This document shows, in pieces, positions 13,273 to 43,755 of a stretch of 64,000 nucleotides of DNA (its first letter is position 1; each line of letters starts with the position of its first letter). The stretch is from Puffinus mauretanicus (taxonomy: Eukaryota; Chordata; Aves; Procellariiformes; Procellariidae). Location of the stretch: positions 1 to 64,000 of the forward strand of contig JAJKFH010004002.1 of the NCBI GenBank assembly GCA_023333565.1, read 5' to 3'. The notes beneath the pieces are model-generated. The model had not been told where the DNA came from. It saw only the letters and a program-made list of their open reading frames with translations, and did not search any database. Made by a program: the position numbers and the translations under genes.

Positions 13273-16200
13273 TGGCCTACGGCAGCCTGGTGAGCCGGGC
13301 GGGCGCGGGGCGGCCCAGGGGGACCGGGTCCCGGGGGACAGGGGGACGGGCCTGACGCGTCCGGGCGCTGGGGCCCCCCAGGAACCGGGCCCGGGGTGTC
13401 CGTGGGGCTCCTGTGAGGCCGGGCCTGGGGTGTCCGTGGGGCTGGGCCTCGGGTGTCCGTGGGGCTCCTGTGAGGCCGGGCCCGGGGTGTCCGTGGGGCT
13501 GGGTCTCGGGTGTCCGTGGGGCTCCTTTGAGGCCGATCCTGCGGTGTCCGTGGGGCTTGGCCTCGGGTGTCCGTGGGGCTCCTGTGAGGCCGGGCCCGAG
13601 GTGTCCGTGGGGCTGGGCCTCGGGTGTCCGTGGGGCTCCTGTGAGACCGGGCCCGGGGTGTCTGTGGGGCTCCCGTGGGGCCGGGCCCGGGGTGTCCGTG
13701 GGGCTGGGCCTCGGGTGTCCGTGGGGCTCCTGTGAGGCCGGGCCCGGGGTGTCCGTGGGGCTGGGGCTCGGGTGTCCGTGGGGCTCCTGTGAGGCCGGGC
13801 CCGGGGTGTCCGTGGGGCTGGGCCTTGGGTTTCCGTGGGGCCGATCCTGAGGTGTCCGTTGAGCCCTTGTGAGGCTGATCCTGGGGTGTCTGTGGGGCTC
13901 CCGTGGGGCTGGGGTGTTCGTGGGACCACTCTGAGGCCGATCCTGGGGTGTCCGTGGGGCTCCCATGGGGCCGGGACCGGGGGGTCCGGGGGGCTGGGCC
14001 TGGGATGCCCATGGAGCTCCAGTGAGGCACGTCCCGGCATATCCGTGGGGAACTCCGGTAGCGCCAGACTCGGGGCCCTCACAGGGCTGGGCTGCAGTGC
14101 CCGTGGGGCCCTGGCGTCTGCGGGGCAGGGAGAGGATGTGGGTGGGAGCCTCTGTGGAGGCTGGGGCGTTCGTGGGGCTGGCACGGGTGTCCATGGGGCT
14201 TCTGATGGGCTGAACAGGAACCCCTGTGCTTGCCGGGTTTGGGGGGTCAGTGGGGCCCCGTGGTTGCTTGGCCTGGGGTGTCCTCGGGGTTGGGAACAGG
14301 GTGTCAGTGGGGCGGGGCTCAGGCTGGCCGTGAGACCCCCCGGGGTGCCGCTCGGTGCGCCTGAGCCCCGTCCCCGCTGTGCTGCTCCAGGTCTTCGTGC
14401 TGCTGTTCATCTTCGTGAAACGCCAGATCATGCGCTTCGCCATGAAGTCCCGCCGTGGCCCCCATGTACCTGTCGGACAGCACGCGCCCAAGGTGGGTGC
14501 GCGCGGCCCCGCGGTGGGGACGTGCGCCCACGGACCCGTCCATGCTTCAAACTCGGATGTTTCCAGGAGCTGCCACCTCGGTGTGGTGATGGGCAGCTAG
14601 AGAGGGAGCGGGTTTATTTCAGAGTGCCTGCAGAACACAACTGTTATCATCTTTGTCATCCCACAAACGAAGCGAGTGTGCTGTAAATGTTTGGGTTTTT
14701 TTTCCACGCTGTGCAGGATTTAAAGGAAGAAATCGACATTCGACTGTCGAGGGTGCAAGACATCAAGTACGAGCCCCGGCTGTTAGCTGAGGACGACAGC
14801 AGGCTTCTGCAGCTGGAGACACAAGGTACCCTCTCGCGCTGCGTGGCAGTCAGAGGCCACCAGACACCATCCAGTGCTACAGCAGGTTGGTTCCCTGCAG
14901 CCGAGTTGCGTCGCTGGCCTCTCTTTGTTGGCTGTCCCGTCGCAACGTCGCATTTGGCGAGCCGGCACGGGATGATGTCTCTGCACTCTGCTCCTACCCG
15001 TTTTTCCCACCTCCCTCCCGCTGCAAAGTTTTGCCGAGCTTTCAATTTGGGTTTTCTCTTTGCCAGGCTGCTATAACTACCTGTACAGGATGAAGGCGCT
15101 GGATGCGATCAGAACATCTGGTAAGGGAGCTCAGGGCAGGAGTGGGAGGGGAAGGGTGGAGAGAGACCATATGTGGAGGAAATAAGGGTGCGGCGCATCG
15201 GCCAACAGCCTTGTGTTAAGGCTCAAGGTCCTCGTTTGGAAATAGCAGTCACTTATCCCACCCGGGGCTGGCGGCCTGCGGGTCCGCTCTGCTCACGCGT
15301 TGGAAGCAGTCGCCAAACGGAAGCAGCAGATGTAGTGGGAGGTTTAATTAGCCGCCAACTTCTGACGTTGTCTGCAGGTGAACACAAGCATTTTGACCTG
15401 CGCTTCAGGCGGTTGTGTTGTGCCTTTTTATTTTCCAGAAATCCCATTTCACGCAGAGGGCCGGTACCCAAAGTCTTTAATAGGGAAGAACTTCTGTGCC
15501 TACCTGCTGGAATTGCGGAATTCCAGCACCTCCTTCAAAGGCATCCGCAAAGCCTTGATCGACACCTTGCTGGATGGGTACGAGAGTGCCCGCTATGGCA
15601 CTGGGGTAAGCGCCGGCGCTGCATCGCCCGGCCCCCGCAGCAGCGCAGGGGGCTGTTCCTTGCGCTCCAGTCTGATGGCTGGACCGAGGTTGCACTGTAA
15701 CCTCGGCTGGGTTTTCCACGGTCTTTTCTGTTTGCGTCCAGGTCTTTGGGAAACCGGAATATCTGCAGTACCAGGATGCTCTGAACGAGCTGGCAAACAT
15801 GTAAGTGTTACTGCCCGGGGTGCGGTGGTGGCTTCTTGGGCCCCAGCAGCCCATTGTGGAGGTGTGAACAGAGACAGGTTTTGGGGCAAAACACAGCCTC
15901 TGAGACGTGGGCTTTTTACAGCTGTCTGTCCTTCCAGTTTCACTTACTGCCGTCTCTTAATGCGTTTTGGGGTTTGTTACTTGGTCACAGTCCACGTTCC
16001 TGCTAGAGCCGGGAACCTCACGCGGGCTCCAGGCCTGGCACCCGCAGAAGCGCCAGCCTTGGTTTTCAAAACCACAGTGAGCGCCGTCGTCCTGAGGGCA
16101 GATCTGCCTCGTGTCGGACAGACGGACGTGATAGTCGAGCGGCTCCTCTGGGGAGGGCGGCAGCTGTGATGGTGCCTCTCCTCTCCCTGCAGGACCAAGG

Positions 16201-16391
16201 CCCGGGGAGGCAGCAGCCAGCGGCAGCACCAGTCAGCAGCGAAGGACCTCACCCTCTCCCCCGAAGTCTCCAACCCCGCCACCATCCAGGTCACCTACCT
16301 GCCTTCCAACCAGAAGAGCAAACGTGCCAAACACTTCCTGGAGCTGAAGAGCTTCAAGGACAACTACAACACGTTGGAGAGCACCCTGTGA
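13221..16391 (+). CDS. C1orf43: C1orf43 orthologue, complete 7-exon coding region
   Basis: Exons: 13221-13289, 14391-14492, 14717-14825, 15067-15120, 15439-15605, 15742-15800 and 16193-16391, all GT/AG. They join without a frame break into 252 aa, close to the 253 aa human protein. The N terminus SGSNWLSGVNVVLVMAYGS leads into a single hydrophobic span at about residues 11-33 (VLLFIFVKRQI), so it should be a single-pass membrane protein with a mostly soluble C-terminal part. Conserved blocks include MKSRRGPHVPVG, IDIRLSRVQDIKYEP, CYNYLYRMKALDAIRTSEIP, KALIDTLLDGYESARYGTG and the C-terminal SKRAKHFLELKSFKDNYNT. The human protein (NICE-3) has been linked to phagocytosis; the molecular role is not clear. 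The first intron carries a minisatellite. The ATG at 13221 was chosen by homology; an earlier ATG is out of frame. Confidence 0.96.
13390..13870. repeat. 57-bp GC-rich minisatellite in C1orf43 intron 1
   Basis: About eight imperfect copies of a 57-bp unit containing CTCCTGTGAGGCCGGGCC and GGTGTCCGTGGGGCTGGG. The phase is set by CTCCTG at 13408 and 13465. Because 57 is a multiple of three, the array generates long repetitive false ORFs on both strands (up to 404 codons). Degenerate copies continue to about 14,350. Confidence 0.88.
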
Positions 16392-16740
16392 GCCGCGCAG
16401 GGAGCGCTGCTCCGGGGACCTGCCACGAGCAGAGCCCCTTGCTGGGTGCAGCTGGTGTCCTGGGCGGGTTTTGGCTGCCGTTTGGCGTGCAGGCGGCGTT
16501 GGGAGGAAGCGGCTGCGCTCTCAGGTTTCCCTCTTGCACGACGTTGGAGATCGTCGCTCGGCGGAGGCTCCGTTTCAGCTGGTGGAGCTCGGTCCTCACC
16601 AGGAGCCCATTTCAAAGCAACGCACCCGCCTGCTGAACCTGGAGGGGATCGGCCCGTGCAGCCTCCTCCGCGGCAGGCCTGGGACGCGCTTCAGGCTTGA
16701 GACTTTGAGTCTGGCAACGTCTTGGAGCCCTGGCCCTGTG

Positions 16741-16746
16741 AATAAA
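16741..16746 (+). terminator. Poly(A) signal of C1orf43
   Basis: AATAAA 350 nt after the stop codon. A second AATAAA at 17372-17377 could serve a longer 3' UTR that reaches close to CFAP141. Confidence 0.6.
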
Positions 16747-17555
16747 CTCTGATTAGCTTCAGCTTATTTATAAAAGACATCGATCCCAGCCAGCGTTCTC
16801 CACCTGTCCTCTTTCCCCGTGACGGCCGGTGGGGCTGATCCTGTCTGTCCGTCCTGTCTGTGTGGGGCTCAGGCTCTGGAGCCGCTCGTCTGTTCTTTCC
16901 AAAGGGTGAATGCTCTTCTTTTCCCTGCGGCACCGTCGCTGCCTGCTGCTCTCAGCCAGGCGTGCCCAGCCTGCCTGTGTGCCCGGGCCGGGCACCAGGG
17001 TGCCTGGATGGAGTGTAAATAGTTTGGTGGCCAGTTCTCAGCCGCCGTGGCTGAGGTGCCTCTTTGGGCTGCGGTTTCTACTCTTTCTCCTGCAACTGGG
17101 CATTTGGGGACGTCTCGGGCAGACAAATACCAGCTTCGAACGTCCTGTCTGTCCTGCCAAGGGGGTGTTTCCTCCCACTCTCACCAGCGCCTCGTGTGCC
17201 AGCGGCTGCCGAGCCCCCGGGGGGTGAAAGCTCGCGGCCCCCAATTTGACATCTGCATCCTGCCAGGCCGACGGCGGCATCCGCTGCTCACCGGTCACCG
17301 CAGCGTGTACCGCGTGGGGCGGGGACTCCTGCCCCTCGCCTGGGCCTCTGCACTCTTTTTAATTGCTGTTTAATAAAATGACAGTTACCCTGAGCAGGAT
17401 GCGTGCCCTTGGCCTCTGACTGCGGGGAGCCCTTCCCTGCCGGATCCAGGGCTGCGGCCGCCCCTGTGCCGCTGCCACGGTAACCGGGATGCCGGTAACG
17501 GGATGCCGGTAACGGTGGTGCGGAGGGTGGTTGCAGGGTCCCTGCAGCACTGGCC

Positions 17556-18382
17556 ATGGCGGTGGCGAGCAACCAGACCCCCGCCCTGTGGCGGGAGGAG
17601 GTGGGACGGGGCAGGGGGTGGGGAGGTGGCTGTCCTGGGGCTCCCGGCAGCAGTTGGGGACAGTGGGGCGCAACGTCCCCCTCGTGGGGGTTAAACCCTC
17701 GACCCCCCAAAACGAGTTGCTTTGGTTGCAGGTCCTGGCGATGGGGGGTGCCTGCGCAAGGCTGCTGGAGAGGTGGAGCCGGTAAAGGGAGCCCTGGGGG
17801 CTGAACCCCCCGTGCTGGGGGGCAGCAGGCAAAGGGAGCCCTGGGGGCTGAACCCCCCGTGCTGGGGGGCAGCAGGCAAGGGGGAGCCCTGGCGTGGGGC
17901 GAGTTGGGGCCCAGCCCTGCGGGCAGGTGGGGGGTGGGCAGGTGCTGGTGTCCCCCTGGCACCGCATCCTGCCCACCCCGTGTCCCCACAGCTGTGGGCA
18001 GGCGGCCAGGGGGCACCTGCAGTGCTGGGAGAGGATCTGGGCCACGGCCCCCGGGGCGCTGCAGCAGCGCATGGAGTTGGAGCTGCGCCTCGCCGGCAAG
18101 GAGCAGACGGTGGTGAGGCCGGGCGTGGGTTGGGCACAGCCGGGTGCACCCAGCCCTGTGTCGCCAGGGTTGGGTGCCCCCCTCATCCCGCTCCAGTACC
18201 ACATCCTGGGGGACCATGCCGCCCAGCGCCGGCAAGTCGAGGGGATGGTGGGGTTCAGCACCAGCTCCTGTGCCCAGCAGGTCCGCCGAGCCGCCCTCCG
18301 CCGGCTCCTCCTGGACGAGTACCAGCAGCACCAGCAGGAGCTGCGCCAGCTCGGGAAAGCCTTCTACGTGGAGCGGCTGTGA
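17556..18382 (+). CDS. CFAP141: CFAP141 (C1orf189) orthologue, complete 4-exon coding region
   Basis: Exons 17556-17600, 17732-17781, 17992-18112 and 18281-18382 join through GT/AG in consistent phases into 105 aa (human 101 aa). The C terminus is the best conserved part: a VRRAAL segment, a Gln/Glu-rich helical stretch (YQQHQQELRQLGKAFYVERL) and stop. The middle has an Arg-Trp motif (LLERWSR) matching the DRWR region of the mammalian protein, then a Leu/Glu-rich helix. CFAP141 is a small microtubule-inner protein of motile cilia. It lies 3' of C1orf43 as in mammals. The first two exons are short and less conserved, so the start is inferred from splice phase and a GCCATGG context. Confidence 0.88.
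17787..17895. repeat. 47-bp tandem duplication in CFAP141 intron 2
   Basis: Two near-identical 47-bp copies (GGGAGCCCTGGGGGCTGAAC... ) begin at 17787 and 17834, with a partial third copy starting near 17882. It is intronic and lies between exons 2 and 3. Confidence 0.85.
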
Positions 18383-18438
18383 GTGCCCAACCTGGCGGGC
18401 TCAGCGCTGGCCTGGCATCATCCAGCTTCCTGGCTGAG

Positions 18439-18444
18439 AATAAA
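18439..18444 (+). terminator. Poly(A) signal of CFAP141
   Basis: AATAAA 57 nt after the CFAP141 stop codon. It implies a very short 3' UTR, usual for this compact gene. Confidence 0.7.
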
Positions 18445-18459
18445 ACATGTTGAGCAAGA

Positions 18460-19900
18460 TGGGGGCTGCGCTCTGGGACGTGGGACAGCCCTGGGCAGAG
18501 ATGGAGGGAAGGGGCAGCCCAGCACGATCACTGTGGCTGGGATCCGGCAACGTTGCCCATGACCCTACGCGTGCCGGATCCTGCACACGCGGTCCCGGCC
18601 ACGGCCACGCCAGGAGATGGCAGCACGGCCAGTGTGCCTCCGCCAGCCCTGCGTGCTCCATGGCTGGGTCCCGCTCCTGGCACGGGTCCTGCTGTGCCGT
18701 GCCAGCGTCGGCCGCACGCTCCTGTCCCCTGTGGCACGGTGCTCCCAGCCACGTGGCACAACCCCGCAGCAGCGGGGAGAGAAGCGTGACCAGGCTGGGT
18801 GCGATGCTCCCTGGCCCCACTCACCGTCCGGGCACCCCTGAACCCCCGTCTGCTCCCCGACTGGGGGGGCCCCCTCCCCCGTCTCCTGTCCCCGCTGCCT
18901 GCGCCCGACCTTGGTGTCTCCCAGCCCCAGGGCCCATCAGCGCCTGCCCTGGCTCTGCTTATTGACAGGGCTGGGGGCCGCCGGGCCGGCACCCCCTGCC
19001 CACGGCCCTTCATTAGCTCGGCTGTCGGGTTGCATCACATCAGCCGCCGCTGCACACGCGCCCCCGGCTCCTGGCACCGTGCTGCCGCCACATGTGTCCC
19101 TGCTGTCCCCGCTGCCATCCTCCCCGCGTGGCCCTGCGGCCCCGCTGCCTCCCCCGTGGGGCCGGAGCCCCTGGTCCCCCAGCCCAGACAGGCAGTGGGG
19201 CAGGGGCTGTGCCCCCTGTCCCCCGTGGCACTCGGGGCTCTGGCTGCCCCATTGGCCCCCAAAGTTTGGGCCCTCGCAGAGCCCCCAACGCCATTCCCAA
19301 GGTCAGCGCGTCCCACTGCGGCAAAGCACCGGCGTGGCGCGGGGAGACACGTGCCCCCAGCACCCCGAGAGACCCTGTGTGCCCTTGTGGCTGGATGCCA
19401 CCCAGAGCGGGTCTGGGGTCCTGCCTTTGTCACCCAGCTGTGCCCAGCTCAGGGGGGCCACGACCACATGAGGGATGGGGCAGGGCGACAGGCAGTCGCC
19501 TCCTCCGGCCGCCCCGCAGGGGCCATGCTCCTGTGGATAGGGGGTCCCAGTGGCTCCCCCAAAGCGAGGGGACAGGGACACAGGAGGAGGGGACATCGGG
19601 CACAGCCCCCCAGCACCAGCAAGGGCTCGTCCTTGGGCAGGGTCACGCGCAGCCCCTCGGTGGCGCAGAGCCTGCCGGGACGGGGCCGGCTCCGCGGTAT
19701 TGACGACCCTGCTAATGACGGCGGAGTGTGACCGGGGGCAGGAGCAGGCGGCGCGGGGCCATCGACCCATATCGACCGGCAGCGCTCAGCGGCAAGGGCG
19801 CGGGGGTCCACGGAGGGGGCAGGGGGACGTCGATGGGTGGTAATTAATGGGAACGAGGCCACGTGCGTGGGGCCAGGGCGCTCGCTGGCCGCGTCCCCCC
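18460..19900. other. GC-rich intergenic DNA, no gene recognised
   Basis: Long ORFs on both strands here are rich in Pro, Ala, Gly and Arg and mirror one another, the pattern produced by GC-rich noncoding DNA. I see no conserved protein motif, transposon end or RNA gene. Confidence 0.6.
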
Positions 19901-19922
19901 GCCGGGTGCAGCTGAGCGCGGT

Positions 19923-20589
19923 TATAAATGGTGGCTGGGCGGCCCCTGAGCCAGACCGCCGAGGAGCCCCCCAAGCCAGCCCAGGTAAGGCAGTGACAGA
20001 CGTGGGGTCCCCTCGGCCCTGGGCGCGCAGGGATGGGTGGGCAGCGCTCCCTCCCGTGCTATGCCATGCCAGTCCATGACATGCTGTGCCATGGCGTGGC
20101 GTGGCGTGCCGTGCCAGGAGACTGTGCCCGCACTGCCCTGCTCCGGCTTCGTCCCCATTGCAGGACGCCTCCTGCTCGGGCACCAGATCCCAGAGCATCC
20201 CAATGCCGGTGCAGCTGCCCAGGCAGGCTCCAGACTCCGAGGCCGGCATGCCGCCTGTGCGGTGCCCTGGGGGGTCCTGCCCGGGCAAACAGCGAGGAGT
20301 TAACGCACCCCCCGCTCTCAGCCTCTCCTTCTCTTCTTCTCTTGCAGGGAGCTGAGCCCCTGGTCCCATCCGCCTCCACCTGCCCCTGCCTCTGTCTGAT
20401 ATGTTTGATATTAGGTTGTTTTATTGGAAAACCAACTAAATATCAAACATATTCTTACAGCGCCAGGGATGCCCAGCGCCAACCCGGCAAGATGCTGCCT
20501 GCACCCTCCCGTGGGCAGGGGGGAGTGCGGGGGGTCCCTCCGTGCCCCTTCCCGCACCCCCTGCCTGCCCTTTCGCTTGCTGCAATAAA
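19923..20589 (+). ncRNA. Putative miR-190b primary transcript unit
   Basis: A TATAAAT at 19923-19929 is followed by a CAG|GTAAGG donor at 19984/19985, a TTGCAG acceptor at 20163, a second acceptor (CTTGCAG) at 20347, the miR-190b hairpin and AATAAA at 20584-20589. Together these look like a small promoter-to-poly(A) unit carrying the hairpin in its last exon. No donor for an intron between 20163 and 20347 is obvious, so exon structure is uncertain. No conserved coding frame is present. Confidence 0.45.
20392..20465 (+). ncRNA. MIR190B: miR-190b precursor hairpin
   Basis: The 5' arm at 20397-20418 begins TGATATGTTTGATATTAGG and holds the miR-190 seed GATATGT. The 3' arm at 20433-20455 (CAACTAAATATCAAACATAT) pairs with it almost completely around a short loop (TTTTATTGGAAAAC region). 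In human, mir-190b lies immediately upstream of TPM3, on the same strand; the position here is the same. Sequence, hairpin and synteny agree. Confidence 0.92.
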
Positions 20590-20599
20590 ACCCGTTTGC

Positions 20600-21570
20600 C
20601 TGCACCGCGCGTCCGTCTCCGCAGGGCTGGGGAGAGGGAGCCGGGAGCTGCCATCCCCGGGGGCCGGCGGAGGTTTGGGATGGTGGCGGGGTCAGCGCTC
20701 ACCACCTGTCCCCCCGCTCACGCCTGGGATGATCCCAGGACAAAGGATTGTGGCCCCGTGCCCACCGCTGGCTCCGCTGCCCCGGTGCATGGGGTTATTT
20801 ATGGCTCCCAGGGCATGGAGATGCAGCGGCCACTCGGGGCCCTTTGTGGGCACCGTCCCTCCTGGCACCCTGCCCAGGGAGCGGGGAGCTGCCACCGGGG
20901 TTGGTCTCTATCTCCTGGGTCCCTGGGTGCTGACCCCCTCAGCCCCCAAAATCTGTCCCCGGACGGGAGCAGGGGGTCTCTCCCGTGGGACATTCCGACC
21001 TGGCTCGCAGGGCCGGCGGGACCTTGTGGCTGGTGCGAGGAGGCTGCTAATCCCCCCGCTGCGTAGGAAGTGCCGCCGCTCTCCCTGAGAATTCCTCCAG
21101 CGCCTGGGGAATTTGCTCCTCCAGCTGCCAACAGCATCTTCTGCCTCGCCGCCGAGCACCAGCGTGGCCGGAGCTGGGCTCGGGGCTCAGCGGGCTCCCG
21201 GGGGGCTCTTCCCTGGGTGTTGGGCTCGGCTCCCCCCACCGTTCCCTGCTGAGCCAAACAATTCGGGCCAGGGGCTGCTGCTAAGCCCCTGCTCTTAAAA
21301 TAGTGCCAGGCTGAGCTCACCCTTTTCCACGCCACCCCTGGACACGGGTAAATGTCAGCTCGGGGGCCACCAAAATATCTTGAGCCCCCAGTGGGGTGCA
21401 AACCAGGGGGGCTTCGCTACCAGTGATGCACAGACCTGGCTCAATGCCTGCCTAGCGTGTCCCAAGGGAGTGCCGGGTGGGAGCACGGCGTCCCCGTGAC
21501 ACCAGACAGGGTGTCCCATTGCATGTGGGGGGTGGGTGGCTGGGACAATGCGGGACCCCCTGCTTGCAGA
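20600..21570. other. Intergenic DNA between miR-190b and the TPM3 muscle promoter
   Basis: No coding exon, repeat array or RNA gene is evident. It probably contains upstream regulatory DNA of TPM3. Confidence 0.5.
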
Positions 21571-21579
21571 CCTGCCGCT

Positions 21580-40904
<19,325 letters not shown>

Positions 40905-41964
40905 TGGATCCCTGCCACTGCCTCCGCCACACGATGCCCGGGGGGGCCAGCCCAGCCGCTGCTGACCTCTAACCCTTGGGGACCAGAGTTTACTTTCTGT
41001 TGCCAACTTGACCAAACACAAATCTTCTCCTTCGCCTCAGGGTTAAAGGCCATCAGGTTGGGCAGAGCTTCAAACAGCGTTATTAAGGGAAATAAACAAT
41101 GCAATAATGTTTGGGGAGCATGTTTGAGATGTATACATTTTGTAACTACCTTTTTTTGTAGCAAACATTCCAAATAACTCATGAGGCTGGTGAGCTACAC
41201 TTCAAAGCTCTTGGCTTTAAAATTTGGTCTTAACCTTCTGTTAATCAGCTCTGGGCCACCCTGCTTTGCAGGAGAGGAAGAAGGGTGTGACGATTCCTGG
41301 CTGTGGGCCACTGAATCGGAGTAGCCGGGCTAGGGATGGAAGCCTATTGGGAAAACTTCTTTTCCAGGAGCTGTTTGCCAAAAGAGCAGTTCAGTTTCTC
41401 AGCTTTAAGGTAACTGTGTTGTGGAGAAGCAAGTTGGGCAAAAGGAGATTTTTTTTTTTTTAAAAGCCAAGCCTGTTATCTGAACAATTGAACCTTCACA
41501 GGGGTTGTTTCCCTTCCCTTCCCCCACTGTTGGCCGCTTCCTTTCCTGGTAGGCTTAGAGAAGCCATGGCCCCTCTAACCCATTGCTACACAGGGGTTGA
41601 ATTTGCCTTCACTAAGTGCTGATGCACCAAGCTTTATTGCTCATTGCTGGGTTACACTTAACAGCTTAAGTACAACAGCCTTGTTTTCTTGGGGAAATTT
41701 TTTTGCCTACCCTGAGGGAGGGAACCGAGGCCTTCCCTCCTGGCCAGGAGTCCTCTTAGTGTCTTAAGGTACAAGCCATCTTGTTGTGCATTGCTGATGT
41801 GTAGTTGTTGTGAGGCGTGAGTGTGGAGATGTGTCAAGCTCGCGGCGTGTAGCTTGTGCTCGAGCATGCTGCTTGGTTGTAGCAGTTTTAGGGGCCAATC
41901 TGGAGAAAAGAACCCTATCAAGTGTTTTGATACTAAATTGAAAAATTGTCTTACTGTCTTTTGA

Positions 41965-41970
41965 AATAAA
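41965..41970 (+). terminator. Distal poly(A) signal of TPM3
   Basis: AATAAA about 1.06 kb after the 9d stop and 250 bp before the NUP210L CpG promoter. It marks the probable end of the TPM3 gene. Confidence 0.65.
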
Positions 41971-42179
41971 ACCAATCCCTCTACGCTGCTGTGTGGCTGC
42001 AGAGCTTTACTGTGTGTGAGCTGCTCCATCTGGGCCCGCGGGGGATGAGGGTGGGTCTGAAGACCGGGTCTTGTGCCCGTCCCTCGGGGAGGAGACCGGG
42101 GGTGAGGTAAGGCCAGGCTCGCCTGCCTCTTCCCAGACCGCAAAGCGGGGCTGCGGGGGCGAGTCCGCCCTCTTTTACC

Positions 42180-42360
42180 TCAGCCCTTCGGTGGGGTAGG
42201 GTGGGGGGAGCCCGGTGGCGGCAGGGCGCATGCGCACGGCGCAGGCGGCGAGACGCGCGCTACGCCTGGGCGGGAACGTCTCGCGCATGCGCAGGGTGGC
42301 GGCGCGCGGGCAGGGCGCTCTCCCCTCAGCGCCGTGGTGGCTCCAGTCTGACAGGGTGAG
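42180..42360 (+). promoter_or_regulatory. NUP210L CpG promoter with two NRF1-type palindromes
   Basis: GCGCATGCGC occurs at 42226-42235 and 42283-42292, 57 bp apart, in a CpG-rich segment. This is the core of the NRF1 palindrome. Each copy contains one of the only two in-frame ATGs (42230 and 42287) available to the signal-peptide frame of NUP210L exon 1. Confidence 0.65.
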
Positions 42361-43542
42361 GCGGGCTGGGCTGTCTGCTCTCCTCTTCCTCCTTCTGTTC
42401 TTGGTGGTGCCTGTCTTCTCCTTTAAGCTAAATGTGCCCAAAGTGTTGCTGCCCTTCAGCCGGGAGCTCCGGGTTCCCTTTGAGCTAGAGGCCGAGGGGG
42501 GTCTGTTATTCCTGGTGAGCGGGCAGTGATATGGGGGAGCAGAGGCCGTTGCTCCTGGTGAAAAAAGGAGTGGTGTTGAGGGGAGGAAAAAAAGGGAGTG
42601 TTGAGGGGCCCTCTGGTAACAGGGCTAGGGAAAGAAGGGGCCAAGGGAGGGTGTATGGAGGAGGGGTCAGTGGCTTGTTTTCCTGGGCTAGGAGAACACA
42701 AGGGGCTGTCCTGAAAAAAAACCCAAACGCCTGAGCTCAGGATCTTCCTGTGGGGTGGTGGGCATGGCTGTGCTGCGTGCTTGTGATACAGAAGGCTCTC
42801 ACCTTGTTTAAAAGCACCGTAGTCCGAGGGGCCTCTGCGATCTGACAGGGAGCGGGTGGCTGAGGAGATGTTGTCCCATCTGCTTGTGCTTAGCTGTGAG
42901 CCACAGTGTGTGTAGTCAGAGCAGAGTTGGTTTGTTTTCTGGGCTCTTATTGTTGGCCAGTGTCAACATCAAAACTTGGAGAAGAGGGACCATCAACTGT
43001 TGGCCTATGCACCTTTGGAACTTGGTATGTGAGCTCTTGTGAGTGAGCTCTACCCAGCACTGAGATGAATGCATTGAAGCAGGTTATTACAGAAATAAAT
43101 ACTAAAAAAGGGAGTGTTTTAATGGCAATATAAACCTGCATTTATTTAAGCACTCTGCCACTTTTTTTTAAGCCCATTTAAAGATACACCTGTGAGTGGA
43201 GGGGGGAAAACATCTTCCTTCCTTTCTTTCAGGCCTTCCTCATGTTATGATATAGCCACTGTTGAGCCCGTTTATGAGAACGGTGCCACTTATTTCCAAA
43301 AAGCTTCGGTGTCCGCTCAGTCTTCACAAGCCAGAAAGCTAAGTAGTGTTGTGACGGCTGAGGAACATGGTAGGTAGAAAGGTAAAAATTCACAGAGCAG
43401 AGGATTGTATGCATAGAAGAACAATTTAATTATTCTGTTGAAAAATCTAGGATAGCATATTCTGGCTCTGTAGGATGGGAAGCTGCCTATTTGTTCTTTA
43501 TTATTTTCACTAGTACTAGCTTTTCACGAATTTTGAAGCTAG

Positions 43543-43755
<213 letters not shown>

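Noticed and set aside
13277..14491. 404-codon minus-strand ORF rich in Pro, Gly, Thr, His
   Set aside because: It is the 57-bp minisatellite read in one frame, with the C1orf43 exon 2 antisense at one end. No family resemblance or start context.
18186..18260. Possible extra CFAP141 exon after a CTCCAG acceptor
   Set aside because: Including it would insert residues with no counterpart in the family, and no good GT donor follows. Exons 17992-18112 and 18281-18382 already join in phase.
17288..18331. 347-codon and 300-codon minus-strand ORFs across CFAP141
   Set aside because: Antisense shadows of the GC-rich CFAP141 exons and introns; the plus strand has the conserved, spliced gene.
43192..43377. 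NUP210L exon 2 starting at an upstream ATG (43192)
   Set aside because: The frame upstream of 43233 is intronic pyrimidine tract ending in CAG; the split Trp codon with exon 1 supports the acceptor at 43232.
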